Assembly: GCA_934255515.1 (NCBI GenBank)
Contig: CAKQON010000001.1
Location: forward strand, 23,383-87,382
Reading direction: 5' to 3'
DNA from: an uncultured Sutterella sp.
GTDB lineage: Bacteria > Pseudomonadota > Gammaproteobacteria > Burkholderiales > Burkholderiaceae_F
DNA length: 64,000 bases
Shown: one piece after another, positions 49,251 to 58,631 of the stretch
Layout: each line of letters opens with the position of its first letter
Position numbering within the stretch: position 1 is the stretch's first letter
Translations under genes and position numbers: made by a program
Notes under the pieces: model-generated
Told to the model about the DNA's origin: nothing
Databases searched by the model: none
What the model saw: only the letters and a program-made list of their open reading frames with translations

Positions 49251-49338
49251 CAAAAAGGCCTTCGGGAGGACCAGATCCTGTGCCGAAAGCCTTAAAAAGG
49301 CGGATTCTTAACGGCTGAAGCGCCGTAAGGAATCCGCC
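49251..49338 (-). terminator. Two tandem intrinsic terminators after glyA
   Basis: On the minus strand a 17-base stem (49338-49322 with 49315-49299, nearly perfect) is followed by TTTTTAAGG, and then AAGGCTTTCGG pairs with CCGAAGGCCTT followed by TTTGC (to about 49251). Two strong hairpins in a row should give efficient glyA termination. Confidence 0.88.
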
Positions 49339-49352
49339 GGTGAGATTTGGGA

Positions 49353-50615
49353 TTATTCGCCGTAAACCGGGAACTGCGCGGTAAGCTTAGCGACTTCCAC
49401 GCGGACGCGATCGAGAACCGCCTGATCCTCAGGGGCTTCAAGCACGTCGACGATGAGGTTGGCCGTGAGGCGCGCCTCGTCTTCCTTGAAGCCGCGGGTC
49501 GTCATGGCAGGGGACCCGAGGCGGATGCCCGACGTGACGAAGGGCTTTTCCGGATCGTTCGGAATGGCGTTCTTGTTAACCGTAATGCCGACGGAATGAA
49601 GCACCGTTTCGGCGGCCTTGCCCGTGATGTGAAGGGGACGGAGGTCGACGAGCATCACGTGGCTTTCGGTGCCGCCCGACACGATGCGCAGACCGCGCTG
49701 CATGAGCTGCTCGGCCATGACGGCCGCATTCTTCACGACCTGTTCCTGATAGGCCTTGAATTCCGGCGTGAGCGCTTCGCCGAGAGCCACCGCCTTCGCG
49801 GCGATGACGTGCATGAGGGGGCCGCCCTGCATGCCGGGGAAGACGGCGGAGTTGATCTTCTTCTCAAGATCCGGGCGCACGAAAATCATGCCCCCGCGCG
49901 GACCGCGCAGCGTCTTGTGAGTGGTGGTCGTCACGATGTCGGCATGACCGAAGGGGGTCGGATAGACGCCGGCGGCGATGAGGCCCGCATAGTGCGCCAT
50001 GTCGACCATGAGGAGCGCTCCCACGGAATGCGCGATTTCCGCGAAGCGCTTGAAGTCGATGCGCTTCGAATAGGCCGATGCGCCCGTCACGATGAGCTTC
50101 GGCTTATTTTCCTTCGCGAGGCGCTCGACCTCGTCCATGTCGATTTCCTCGGCTTCGTTGAGGCCGTATGGAACGCAATGGAAGTACTTGCCGGAGAAGT
50201 TGAGGTGCATGCCGTGCGTGAGGTGGCCGCCGTCGGCGAGCGAAAGCCCCATGAAGGTGTCGCCCGGCTGAAGGAGTCCGAAGAAGACGGCGGAATTGGC
50301 CTGCGCGCCCGAATGAGGCTGCACGTTCACAGCCATTTCAACGCCGGCGGGCTTGCAGAAAAGCTTTTTCGCGCGCTCGATCGCGAGGCGCTCGACCTCG
50401 TCGACGAATTCGCAGCCGCCGTAGTAGCGCTTTCCGGGGTAGCCCTCGGCGTACTTGTTGGTGAGGCAGCTTCCCTGAGCAGCCATCACCGACGGAGAGG
50501 CGTAGTTTTCGCTGGCGATAAGCTCGATATTCTGTTCCTGGCGGCGCGCTTCGGCGTCAATCCACTGCCACAGATCCGGATCCGCCTTGGCGGGGCTGTC
50601 GGTTGTCTTGAACAT
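49353..50615 (-). CDS. glyA: Serine hydroxymethyltransferase
   Basis: GlyA converts serine and tetrahydrofolate to glycine and methylene-THF. The 420-residue PLP enzyme has [20 protein letters not shown], the [20 protein letters not shown] segment, [12 protein letters not shown], and the PLP lysine in [24 protein letters not shown] lies upstream of the ATG at 50615. It is the only gene of its transcript before the tandem terminators. Confidence 0.98.
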   Translation of the reverse strand: MFKTTDSPAKADPDLWQWIDAEARRQEQNIELIASENYASPSVMAAQGSCLTNKYAEGYPGKRYYGGCEFVDEVERLAIERAKKLFCKPAGVEMAVNVQPHSGAQANSAVFFGLLQPGDTFMGLSLADGGHLTHGMHLNFSGKYFHCVPYGLNEAEEIDMDEVERLAKENKPKLIVTGASAYSKRIDFKRFAEIAHSVGALLMVDMAHYAGLIAAGVYPTPFGHADIVTTTTHKTLRGPRGGMIFVRPDLEKKINSAVFPGMQGGPLMHVIAAKAVALGEALTPEFKAYQEQVVKNAAVMAEQLMQRGLRIVSGGTESHVMLVDLRPLHITGKAAETVLHSVGITVNKNAIPNDPEKPFVTSGIRLGSPAMTTRGFKEDEARLTANLIVDVLEAPEDQAVLDRVRVEVAKLTAQFPVYGE

Positions 50616-50677
50616 TTCTATTGCTGTTCCTGAATATGGGTGTGATGGGAAAGCTGCTTCAGTGAGCGCCTGAGTTC

Positions 50678-51283
50678 TCAGGCGCCGCGCAGACGGGGGT
50701 TCAGTGTATATCTTCCGACGAGTTCCGCAGTGGCAAGGACGTGACCTTTCATGCGTTCCTCGACATCCTGCCAGGTAAAGGCCCTGGGGAGGCCCTCAAG
50801 CTTCGCGACGTCGAGCGCCGCGACCTGGAAGCGGTAGTAGTGGCGGCGGGCGTCGAAGAAGGGCGGGCAGGGACCGTCGTAGCCCGTGCCGACGCTCCCG
50901 GGTTCGGGCACCGCGCCGCGGCTGTAGTCGTTGATGCCGGGAAGGCCGAAGCTCTTCGGGGTCTTCGCGCCGTGGCGGAACGCCCCTTCGGGAAATTCCG
51001 TCGTTCCGGCGTCGACGTTCGCCTGCACCCAGTGCACGAAGCGGCGCCGGATCTGACCGGCGGGGATTTCGCCCGAATGGTCCCTTTCCTCAAGGTTCGT
51101 CGGCACATCATCGTCGAGGCACGCGACCAGGAAGGACTTTGTGCCTTCCGGAGCGCCCGACCAGGCGAGATGCGGATTCGTGTTTTCGCTCGCGACCGTT
51201 TTTCCGCCTTCGCCGAGGCGCCCGTAGGCGCAGCGCTCGGGAATCATTTCACCTTCGGAAAAAGTACGGGACTGAAGATCCAT
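50678..51283 (-). CDS. YbhB/YbcL-type PEBP family protein
   Basis: The 201-residue protein is a phosphatidylethanolamine-binding (Raf kinase inhibitor-like) fold of the bacterial YbhB/YbcL kind, role unknown. Motifs are [20 protein letters not shown], the DDDVPT loop, [14 protein letters not shown], and [20 protein letters not shown], which holds the DGPCPP anion pocket. There is no signal peptide, so it is likely cytoplasmic. It follows dtd by 24 bases and may share its transcript. Confidence 0.92.
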   Translation of the reverse strand: MDLQSRTFSEGEMIPERCAYGRLGEGGKTVASENTNPHLAWSGAPEGTKSFLVACLDDDVPTNLEERDHSGEIPAGQIRRRFVHWVQANVDAGTTEFPEGAFRHGAKTPKSFGLPGINDYSRGAVPEPGSVGTGYDGPCPPFFDARRHYYRFQVAALDVAKLEGLPRAFTWQDVEERMKGHVLATAELVGRYTLNPRLRGA

Positions 51284-51307
51284 GACGGCCTCCTATCGAA
51301 AAAAACA

Positions 51308-51763
51308 CTAAAACTTAAGCCAGAAGGTTGCCGGCCCGTCGTTGACGAGCGACACCAGCATGTGGGCACCGAAGGAGCCTGTCTCAACAGGGATGCCTTC
51401 GGCCCGGAGCGCTTCGACGTAGCGGAGATAGGACTTCTCGGCCTCTTCGGGCGCGGCGCCCTTCGAAAAGCTCGGGCGATTCCCGCTCATGCAGTCCGCG
51501 GCGAGCGTGAACTGCGAGACGGCAAGAACGCCCCCCGCCACATCCTTGACGGAGAGGTTCATGCGGCCGCTCTCGTCCTCGAAAACGCGAAGGCGCGCGG
51601 TCTTTCTCGCCGCCTTCCCGATCGCTTCCTCCGTATCGCCCGCTTCAGCGCAGACAAGGGCGAGAAAGCCCTTTCCCACGCTCCCGAGCTTCTCGTCGGG
51701 CGCGCCCGCCTCGCCCCTTCGATCGACGCGGGCCTCCCTTACGCGTTGCAGGAGAAGAATCAT
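51308..51763 (-). CDS. dtd: D-aminoacyl-tRNA deacylase
   Basis: Dtd hydrolyses D-aminoacyl-tRNA, as proofreading against D-Tyr and misacylated Gly. The 151-residue product has [13 protein letters not shown] at the start, the SQFTLAAD motif and the C-terminal [11 protein letters not shown], matching NxGPxT. The ATG overlaps the tyrS stop as ATGA; pairing with tyrS suits a D-Tyr-tRNA proofreader. Confidence 0.96.
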   Translation of the reverse strand: MILLLQRVREARVDRRGEAGAPDEKLGSVGKGFLALVCAEAGDTEEAIGKAARKTARLRVFEDESGRMNLSVKDVAGGVLAVSQFTLAADCMSGNRPSFSKGAAPEEAEKSYLRYVEALRAEGIPVETGSFGAHMLVSLVNDGPATFWLKF

Positions 51764-53031
51764 TTTTGAGAGACCACAGTGACGCGGGCCCAGCGGCGCT
51801 TGCCCACCTGAAGAACCAGCGGCTCGCCCGGCGTGAAGCGCAGCGTCCTGTCCTTCACCTGCTCGCCGTTGATGCGAACGCCCCCCTGGTCGACATTGCG
51901 TCCGGCCTCAGCGTTGGAGGGCGCAAGGCCCGCCGCTCGGATCATCTGCAGAATGCCGATCCCGCCTTCGGGAGCTTGAACCTCAACGTCGGGGATGTCG
52001 TTCGGCACCGCGCCCTTCTGGAAGCGCGCGTTGAATTCCCTTTCAGCCTCGTCTGCCGCGCCGGCGCTGTGGAAGCGCTCGACGATTTCGCGCGCGAGGA
52101 GCACCTTCGCGTCGCGGGGGTTGCGACCTTCGGCGCATTCCTTCTTGAGCTTCGCGATCTCGTCGTTGCCCTTGAGAGAAAGAAGGTCGTACCAGTTCCA
52201 CATGAGGTCGTCGGAAATCGACATGACCTTCCCGAACATGTCGTTGGGCGCATCCGTGATGCCGATGTAGTTCTTCTTGCTCTTGCTCATCTTCACGACG
52301 CCGTCGAGGCCGACCAAAAGCGGCATCGTGAGGATGCACTGCGGCTCCTGGCCGTACTGGCGCTGAAGTTCGCGGCCGACGAGAAGATTGAAGCGCTGGT
52401 CGGAGCCGCCGAGCTCGAGGTCCGCCTTGAGCGCCACCGAATCGTAGCCCTGCATGAGGGGGTAGAGAAGCTCATGCATCGCGATCGGAAGCTCTTCCTT
52501 GAAGCGCTTTGCGAAGTCGTCGCGCTCAAGGAGGCGCGCGAGGGTGTAGCGGCTTGCGAGCTGAATGAGGCCCGTTGCGCCCAACGCATTGCTCCATTCC
52601 GAGTTGTAGCGGACTTCCGTTTTGTCGAGGTCGAGAATGTAGCCCGCCTGATTGAGGTAGGTCTGCGCATTCTCTTCAATCTGCTCGCGCGAAAGGGGCG
52701 GACGGGTCGTGTTGCGTCCGGACGGATCGCCGATCGCGGCGGTGAAGTCGCCCACGAGGAAGATCACCGTGTGGCCGAGATCCTGAAGCTGGCGGAGCTT
52801 GTTGAGCACCACCGTGTGGCCGATATGAATGTCGGGCGCCGTCGGATCGAGACCGAGCTTACAGCGGAGCGGCGTCCCCGTCGCCTTCGAGCGGGCGAGC
52901 TTCTGCTCGAACTCGGACTGAATGAGGAAGGTGTCCGTGCCGCGGGCAATGGTGGCCATGGCTTCGCGGATGTCGTCCGTCACGGGGAAGCGTTCGGGAC
53001 CCTTCTTTTCGGGCGCAGTTTCTTGTGTCAT
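51760..53031 (-). CDS. tyrS: Tyrosyl-tRNA synthetase
   Basis: TyrS charges tRNA-Tyr. The 423-residue class I synthetase has HIGH ([20 protein letters not shown]) and KMSKS ([16 protein letters not shown]), the shape of the TyrZ-like group, and a C-terminal S4 RNA-binding domain ([20 protein letters not shown]). [21 protein letters not shown] segment and the tyrosine-site [20 protein letters not shown] are intact. It heads the tyrS-dtd-PEBP group and is divergent from the M23 peptidase gene. Confidence 0.97.
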   Translation of the reverse strand: MTQETAPEKKGPERFPVTDDIREAMATIARGTDTFLIQSEFEQKLARSKATGTPLRCKLGLDPTAPDIHIGHTVVLNKLRQLQDLGHTVIFLVGDFTAAIGDPSGRNTTRPPLSREQIEENAQTYLNQAGYILDLDKTEVRYNSEWSNALGATGLIQLASRYTLARLLERDDFAKRFKEELPIAMHELLYPLMQGYDSVALKADLELGGSDQRFNLLVGRELQRQYGQEPQCILTMPLLVGLDGVVKMSKSKKNYIGITDAPNDMFGKVMSISDDLMWNWYDLLSLKGNDEIAKLKKECAEGRNPRDAKVLLAREIVERFHSAGAADEAEREFNARFQKGAVPNDIPDVEVQAPEGGIGILQMIRAAGLAPSNAEAGRNVDQGGVRINGEQVKDRTLRFTPGEPLVLQVGKRRWARVTVVSQK

Positions 53032-53258
53032 TTTGTATTTGAGGAAAACAGTGTTTCTGGCAGCGAAAAATCGGGCGGCGGCGGCCTTTCAGGCCCGGGG
53101 AACCCCGCATGCGGGGGATGGAGGCGCCTCTCGCCTTCATCCGGGCGGCCGCCCAATCATGCTCAATAATCGGAAAACTTTAGCAGGTTGCGCCGCAGGG
53201 CGTCTAAAATCCAAGATTCACCTGAATTTATCATTCTATTTCTCCTCAGAACTTTCTG

Positions 53259-54860
53259 ATGCCGGCTCCGTCTCTCGTTGCCAACGTGCTCTGCGCGCTC
53301 GGCCGTGCCGCACTCCTCTCCTCGCGCACGCGGCTCATCCGCCTTGGCCTGCGCCCGGATGAAGACAAACCCCGTGCGCTTGCGCTCGGTCTTCTCATTG
53401 TCGGCACCGGCCTCGCCGCGGGACTGCTTTCCGCGCTCGGCCCGGCGCTTGCGCCTTCGCCCGTGAGAGCTGAAACGATCTCGATCGACGTGCAGACCCC
53501 GGACCTGACGCCCGAGATTGCTGAACTTGCCCGTCTGGGCGCCTATACGCCCCGCCATTACGACGTGGAGCCGGGGGACACACTGATTTCGCTTTTCGCG
53601 CACCTCGGCATTCAGGATCCGCAGGCGCTTTCCTTCTTTGATGCGGCGCCGCACCTCGAGCCCTTTCTCGCACTCCAGCCCGGTCAGCACATCACGGCGG
53701 GCGTTGCGGATTCTGGCGAACTTGAATTCCTGCGGCTTTATCTCGACGGGCCGCGCCAGGCCGACTCGCGCACGATTGAAGTCTCGCGCATCGGCCGCGA
53801 ATTGATTTCGGACGTTCTTCCCTTCACCTTCTCCACCATGGACGCACTCGTGTCCGGAGAGGCGAAGAACGGGCTCAACGCCACGGCGAAGTCCCTCAAC
53901 ATTCCTGAGAGCATCGCCGACCAGCTCCTCGCCGTCTGGGACGGCGCGGACGACCCGGTGGCGGCTTTGAAGCCCGGCGCCACGCTGCGCCTCGTATTCG
54001 AGAAGAAATACGCCGACGGGCGCTTCGTGAAGGACGGGCAGCTGCTCGCCGCCCAGATCGTCGACGAGGCGGGCGTCCACGAAGCCTTCTGGTTTTCGGA
54101 CGGCCCCCACCCGGGGAGCTTCTATACGCTTGACGGCCGCTCCGCCTCCCAGACCTTCCTTCGCGTGCCGCTCGACATCAAGGACGTGAGCTCCGAATTC
54201 GCGCCCCTGCGACGCCACCCGGTCACGGGGGTGCTCCGTCCCCACAACGGCACGGATCTGCGCGCGCCCCAGGGCTCGCGCGTCCTTGCCGCCGCTGACG
54301 GGCGCGTGACGAAGGTGGCCTACGAGGCGAAGGGCTACGGCAACTACGTGCAGATCGACCACGGGCTCGGGCGCACGACGCTTTACGCCCACATGCGGCG
54401 CGTTCAGAAAGGGGTCCGCCCGGGCGTTCTCGTGAAGAAGGGCCAGCTCATCGGCCTGGTCGGCCGCACGGGTCTCGCGACCGGTCCGCACCTTCACTAC
54501 GAACTCATGATCGACGGCGTACAGATCAATCCGGCTACCGCTGATCTCCCCGACACGGAAAACCTCTCCGCCTATCAGCTCGCGCAGCTCCGCGCCCGGG
54601 CGCTTCCCATCCAGAAGATGTTCGAGGATGCGGCGCGGGAAGAGGGGCTTCCCTCGCCCGAGAAGCTTCTCGCCGAAGCGCGCGCGAAGGAAGAAGCCGC
54701 TGCCGAAGCCGCGGCCCGCGAGAATAAAGACGACCTCACGGACGAAGAGGCTCCTGCCGAAAACCAGGGCGAAGCGCCCGCTGCGGGCGGACGCGTGCGT
54801 CCGGTGGCGCTCGAGGAAGGGAAAGCCCGGGCGGAACATCTCGGCCGGAGCGGCAAATGA
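53259..54860 (+). CDS. M23 family peptidoglycan endopeptidase (MepM-like)
   Basis: M23 metallopeptidases cut peptidoglycan cross-links to let new strands in. The 533-residue product has an N-terminal membrane helix (about 41-61), a LysM/OapA-like region (HYDVEPGDTLISLFAHLGI, 100-118), a long linker domain and a LytM domain with the zinc ligands His329-Asp333 (HNGTDL) and His411/His413 (HLHYEL). The C-terminal 110 residues are Glu/Ala-rich and low complexity. The ATG at 53259 has a weak ribosome site. It overlaps anmK as ATGA. This tyrS / M23 / anmK order is common in Betaproteobacteria; the peptidase releases and AnmK recycles cell wall sugars. Confidence 0.93.
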   Translation: MPAPSLVANVLCALGRAALLSSRTRLIRLGLRPDEDKPRALALGLLIVGTGLAAGLLSALGPALAPSPVRAETISIDVQTPDLTPEIAELARLGAYTPRHYDVEPGDTLISLFAHLGIQDPQALSFFDAAPHLEPFLALQPGQHITAGVADSGELEFLRLYLDGPRQADSRTIEVSRIGRELISDVLPFTFSTMDALVSGEAKNGLNATAKSLNIPESIADQLLAVWDGADDPVAALKPGATLRLVFEKKYADGRFVKDGQLLAAQIVDEAGVHEAFWFSDGPHPGSFYTLDGRSASQTFLRVPLDIKDVSSEFAPLRRHPVTGVLRPHNGTDLRAPQGSRVLAAADGRVTKVAYEAKGYGNYVQIDHGLGRTTLYAHMRRVQKGVRPGVLVKKGQLIGLVGRTGLATGPHLHYELMIDGVQINPATADLPDTENLSAYQLAQLRARALPIQKMFEDAAREEGLPSPEKLLAEARAKEEAAAEAAARENKDDLTDEEAPAENQGEAPAAGGRVRPVALEEGKARAEHLGRSGK

Positions 54861-55981
54861 TCACGATCGGCGTCATGTCGGGAACGAGCCTTGACGGCGC
54901 CGACGCCGTCATTGCGTCCTTCCCCGAGGATGAAAAAGCCCCCATGGCGACCCTCGGCCGCGCCTATCTTCCGATGCCCGGGGAACTCCGGGAGGAACTG
55001 AAGGCGCTCGCCCTCGGCACGACGAACGAAATCGAGCGGGCGGGCGACGCCTCCGTCGCTCTTGCCGATCTCTATGCCGCCGTCATCGAAAAAGCGCTTC
55101 AGGAAGCGGGCATCGGGCGGGAGGTAGTCGCGGCCGTCGGTCTTCACGGCCAGACCATCCGCCACCGCCCCGAACGCGGATTCACGCTCCAACTCAACCA
55201 CCCGGCCCGGGTTGCCGAACTCATCGGAATCGACGTCGTCGCCGACTTCCGGTCGCGCGACGTCGCCGCGGGCGGCGAAGGCGCGCCGCTCGTTCCCGCC
55301 TTTCATGCCGGAATCTTCCGGGGGAAGTCCCCTGCGGCCGCACTCAATATCGGCGGAATCGCGAATCTCACGCTGATTCCGCCCGAAGGAAGCCATGCAC
55401 CCGTGCTCGGCTTTGACACGGGACCGGGCAATATGCTCCTTGACGCCTGGATGGAAAAAAGCACGGGACGTGCCTACGACGCCGACGGGGCCTTTGCAGC
55501 CTCAGGCGCCGTCATTCTGGAGCTTCTTTCCAAGTGCCTCTGCGACCCGTTTTTCGCGCGGCCGGCCCCGAAATCGACCGGGCGCGAGCGGTTTTCGCTC
55601 GCCTGGCTCGAGGAGCGCCTCGCCCTGCTCCCTCAGGGGGAAGCCGCCCCGCAGGATGTCGCGGCAACCCTCACGGAACTCACTGCAGAGACCATTGCGG
55701 ATGCGCTCGCAAAGACCGAGCCCGAAGCGAGGAAGCTCTATGTCTGCGGCGGGGGCGCGCTTAATCCCTTCCTGATGAAGCGTCTTGGGCAGGCGCTTCT
55801 CAAGCGGATGCCGGGCTGCGCCCTTCTGAGCTCGGAGGACCGCGGGCTCGACCCGATGGAAGTAGAGGGCGCCGCCTTTGCCTGGCTTGCACGCGCCTTT
55901 CTCCTCAGACGGCCCGGGAATCTTCCGGCAGTCACGCGGGCGAAGGGCCCGCGAATTCTCGGCGCGCTCTATCCCGCCTGA
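54857..55981 (+). CDS. anmK: Anhydro-N-acetylmuramic acid kinase
   Basis: AnmK opens the anhydro ring and phosphorylates anhMurNAc in peptidoglycan recycling. The 374-residue product starts MITIGVMSGTSLDGADAVIA, has GLHGQTIRHRPE, DFRSRDVAAGGEGAPLVPAF, NIGGIANLTLI, DTGPGNMLLDAWM and CGGGALNPFLMKRL. Its ATG overlaps the peptidase stop, so both are made together. Confidence 0.97.
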   Translation: MITIGVMSGTSLDGADAVIASFPEDEKAPMATLGRAYLPMPGELREELKALALGTTNEIERAGDASVALADLYAAVIEKALQEAGIGREVVAAVGLHGQTIRHRPERGFTLQLNHPARVAELIGIDVVADFRSRDVAAGGEGAPLVPAFHAGIFRGKSPAAALNIGGIANLTLIPPEGSHAPVLGFDTGPGNMLLDAWMEKSTGRAYDADGAFAASGAVILELLSKCLCDPFFARPAPKSTGRERFSLAWLEERLALLPQGEAAPQDVAATLTELTAETIADALAKTEPEARKLYVCGGGALNPFLMKRLGQALLKRMPGCALLSSEDRGLDPMEVEGAAFAWLARAFLLRRPGNLPAVTRAKGPRILGALYPA

Positions 55982-56010
55982 CGGGAAAACCGCGCTTTGC
56001 AAACACCCGT

Positions 56011-56050
56011 TAAAAAGCCGCTGGAAGCGCAATGCCTCCGGCGGCTTTTC
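56011..56050. terminator. Bidirectional terminator between anmK and erpA
   Basis: AAAAGCCGC (56013-56021) pairs with GCGGCTTTT (56041-56049), with A and T tracts on both sides. It ends both converging transcripts. Confidence 0.85.
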
Positions 56051-56096
56051 TGAATGCGGCTTGTGCGGGAACGCCTGGAGGTTCCCTCGCCAGCGC

Positions 56097-56492
56097 TTAG
56101 ACGCTGAAGGAAGAGCCGCAACCGCAGGTCGTCACGGCGTTCGGATTGTCGATCACGAACTGTTCGCCAGAAAGACCTTCCTTGTAGTCGATCTTGGCGC
56201 CCACCAGGTACTGGTAGCTCATCGAGTCGATGAGGAGCTTCACGCCGCCCTTTTCCATCACGGCATCGTCCTCGTTCTGCGTTTCATCGAACGTAAAGCC
56301 GTACTGGAAGCCGGCACAGCCGCCGCCCTGCACGAAAACGCGCAACTTGAGATTGGGATTGCCCTCTTCGTCCATCAGCGCCTTCACCTTTGCCACAGCG
56401 GCATCGGTAAAGGTGATCGGATCAGGCATCATTTCCGGAACGGCCTCTTCCGTCTTGGGGTTCTGGGCCGTCGTCGTAGTCGCTTCGGTCAT
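56097..56492 (-). CDS. erpA: Iron-sulfur cluster insertion protein ErpA
   Basis: ErpA is an A-type carrier that passes Fe-S clusters to targets such as IspG/IspH. The 131-residue product has the A-type pattern of three cysteines: [15 protein letters not shown] and the C-terminal [11 protein letters not shown]. The first 25 residues (Thr/Glu-rich) are longer than in E. coli. It stands alone between the anmK terminator and the rpsI terminator. Confidence 0.95.
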   Translation of the reverse strand: MTEATTTTAQNPKTEEAVPEMMPDPITFTDAAVAKVKALMDEEGNPNLKLRVFVQGGGCAGFQYGFTFDETQNEDDAVMEKGGVKLLIDSMSYQYLVGAKIDYKEGLSGEQFVIDNPNAVTTCGCGSSFSV

Positions 56493-56605
56493 TCTTCTTA
56501 AATCCTAATAGCTTCTCCGGCCATTTCCTTCAAGGGAACCTGCCGGAGATCTCTGAAGCCCTTCATCCTACACCAGTATCCGGCGCAGAGATAGGGTTTG
56601 CCCCA

Positions 56606-56646
56606 AAGAAAAACCGCCCGGACCCCGAAGGATGTCGGACGGTTCT
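56606..56646 (-). terminator. Terminator of rplM-rpsI
   Basis: On the minus strand AACCGTCCG (56644-56636) pairs with CGGGCGGTT (56620-56612, one G-U), followed by TTTTTCTTTGG. It lies about 50 bases beyond the rpsI stop. Confidence 0.82.
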
Positions 56647-56698
56647 TCTTGGAGGCTCTCCCGAAAGAAGCCTTTCAGGAGCGGCGCACGGGAAGCAA

Positions 56699-57091
56699 TT
56701 AGCGCTTGGAGAACTGCTTCGCGCGGCGGGCCTTGCGCAGACCAACCTTCTTGCGTTCCACTTCGCGGGCGTCGCGGGTAACGAGGCCGGCGTTGGAGAG
56801 AACGGACTTCAAGCCTTCATCGTAGTCGATGAGGGCGCGGGTGATGCCGTGACGGACAGCGCCGGCCTGGCCGGACTCGCCGCCGCCGGCGACGTTCACC
56901 ATGATGTCGAACGTTTCGACATTTTCGGTGAGCTGAAGGGGCTGCATGACGATCATGCGGCCGGTTTCACGCGGGAAGTACTGTTCGAGCGGACGGCCGT
57001 TGATAACGATCTTGCCGGTGCCGCGCTTGATGAACACGCGCGCGACGGAGCTCTTGCGACGGCCGGTGCCGTAGTTGTAGTTGCCGATCAT
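56699..57091 (-). CDS. rpsI: 30S ribosomal protein S9
   Basis: S9 binds the 30S head; its C-terminal tail reaches the P-site tRNA. The 130-residue product has [39 protein letters not shown], and the basic end [16 protein letters not shown] with the terminal Lys-Arg typical of S9. It lies 15 bases after rplM in the universal rplM-rpsI pair. Confidence 0.98.
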   Translation of the reverse strand: MIGNYNYGTGRRKSSVARVFIKRGTGKIVINGRPLEQYFPRETGRMIVMQPLQLTENVETFDIMVNVAGGGESGQAGAVRHGITRALIDYDEGLKSVLSNAGLVTRDAREVERKKVGLRKARRAKQFSKR

Positions 57092-57106
57092 CTTTTCAAG
57101 CCTCTA

Positions 57107-57535
57107 TTAGAGATCCAGAACCTTGGGTTGCTGAGCCGTGTGCGGGTGTTCGGCGCCGGCGTAGATCTTGAGCTTCTTGATCATCGCATAGCCGAGGGGG
57201 CCCTTCGGAAGCATGCCCTTGACAGCGATTTCGAGGGCGCGGCCGGGGTGCTTTTCCTGCATTTCGCGGAAGGTCGTCTCAATGATGCCGCCGGGATAGC
57301 CCGTGTGGCGGTAGTACGTCTTCTTCGTCGCCTTTTCAGCGGAGAGGACGAGCTTGTCAGCGTTGATCACGACGATGAAATCGCCCGTGTCGACGTGCGG
57401 AGTGAATTCGGGCTTGTGCTTGCCGCGCAGGCGCAGCGCGATTTCGCTGGCCAGACGGCCGAGCACCTTATCACTGGCATCGACCACGAACCAGTCGCGC
57501 TTAACCTCAAGCGGCTTGGCCGAGAAGGTCTTCAT
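57107..57535 (-). CDS. rplM: 50S ribosomal protein L13
   Basis: L13 is an early 50S assembly protein. The 142-residue product has [56 protein letters not shown] and [21 protein letters not shown] chose the ATG at 57535 because TAGGTGAA lies 7 bases upstream; a GTG at 57544 is in frame but lacks a site and does not fit the family start. Confidence 0.97.
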   Translation of the reverse strand: MKTFSAKPLEVKRDWFVVDASDKVLGRLASEIALRLRGKHKPEFTPHVDTGDFIVVINADKLVLSAEKATKKTYYRHTGYPGGIIETTFREMQEKHPGRALEIAVKGMLPKGPLGYAMIKKLKIYAGAEHPHTAQQPKVLDL

Positions 57536-57868
57536 TGCGTTCACCTAATGGTTGCTTATGAGGAAATCCGTCCGCCCGACCCCGCTGCCGGATGGCGCCG
57601 ACCGCTGAATCTGCTGCTAGGCAGGATGGCTTTCGCTCTGAAAATTGGATTCTTTATGCGCTCTTTCCTCTCCGGACGGTCAGATGCCGCCGGCTCGGAG
57701 AAGAACGCATGCATTCTTTGTCTTGCCCGGAAGTCCGTCAGGGGCGGCGCCAGTGGAAACCGAAGATGGGGTAAGCAATCCGCCCGGACCTCTCGAGTCA
57801 AGGGAGCGGATTTTACTCAATCGGAAAGAGCGTGTCCACTCGTACGGGCGGTTTTCTTTTGCTCCCGG
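57536..57868 (-). promoter_or_regulatory. rplM leader and marC-rplM intergenic region
   Basis: This 333-nt gap must hold the rplM promoter. On the minus strand TTGACT near 57800 is a possible -35 with a poor -10. ACGGGC/GCCCGT repeats after the marC stop could fold but lack a T run. No known L13 leader structure, small gene or clear terminator was recognised. Confidence 0.25.
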
Positions 57869-58480
57869 TCAGAGCCCGTGCTTCGGGAGGGACTCGAGGT
57901 AGGAGCTGAAGCCTCCGAGGAACATCTGCGTCGCCATCATGGCAAGGAGAAGCCCCGTCAGGCGCTCGAAAGCGAGCGTGAGCTTTTCGCCCATATGGCG
58001 CTCGAGCCAGTCGGCGGAAGCGAGAACCGCGAAGCTCGCCGCGCACGTGATGAAGACGACGAGCCCCCACTCGAAGAGCCGGTCGGGCTGGCTCGCCGCG
58101 AGCATCATGATGGTCGCAATGGTCGAAGGTCCGGCGATCGCGGGAATCGCGATCGGAACGATGTATGGTTCGCCACCCGGCGTTTCGCCGAAAACGCCCT
58201 CCTTAGTCGGAAAAACCATGCGGATCGCCATCAGCATGACGATGACGGAGCCGCCGATCGAGAGCGCAGCGTCGGAGAGGCCGACGGCGGCAAGGAAGGG
58301 GCGGCCGAAGAACATCGCGAGGAGGAGCATCCCCATCGCGATCATGCATTCGCGGAAAAGCACGCGCACACGCCGGTTGTTGGGCACGCCCTTCATGCAG
58401 CTGATCGTGATCGGAATATTGCCGAGAGGGTCCGCCATCAGCACCATCAGCATGAGGCCGCCCCAGAAACTGTATTCCAT
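57869..58480 (-). CDS. MarC family membrane protein
   Basis: MarC (UPF0056) proteins are six-helix inner-membrane proteins of unknown transport role; an old link to multiple antibiotic resistance was withdrawn. The 203-residue product has the family pattern: MLMVLMADPLGNIPITISCM, VGLSDAALSIGGSVIVMLMA, PIAIPAIAGPSTIATIMML, and a C-terminal LTGLLLAMMATQMFLGGF. GAGGATAG lies just upstream of the ATG. glpD ends upstream with its own terminator, so marC is separate. Confidence 0.92.
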   Translation of the reverse strand: MEYSFWGGLMLMVLMADPLGNIPITISCMKGVPNNRRVRVLFRECMIAMGMLLLAMFFGRPFLAAVGLSDAALSIGGSVIVMLMAIRMVFPTKEGVFGETPGGEPYIVPIAIPAIAGPSTIATIMMLAASQPDRLFEWGLVVFITCAASFAVLASADWLERHMGEKLTLAFERLTGLLLAMMATQMFLGGFSSYLESLPKHGL

Positions 58481-58509
58481 AGCGGTCTATCCTCCTCAAA
58501 GAACCCGCA

Positions 58510-58554
58510 GAAAAAACTCAAAACCCGGATCCGGCGCGGGAGGCCGGACCCGGG
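58510..58554 (-). terminator. Intrinsic terminator of glpK-glpD
   Basis: On the minus strand CCCGGGTCCGG (58554-58544) pairs with CCGGATCCGGG (58534-58524, one G-U), followed by TTTTGAGTTTTTTC. It lies 78 bases after the glpD stop. Confidence 0.88.
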
Positions 58555-58631
58555 AATCATCAGGACAGAATGCGTTTTTGGGGATACCGGCGATCCATGA
58601 AGAACCAACCGGCTTCCCTCAAAGGCTGATC

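Noticed and set aside
57536..57868. Small protein gene in the rplM leader.
   Set aside because: Short frames here have no ribosome site and shadow-like composition.
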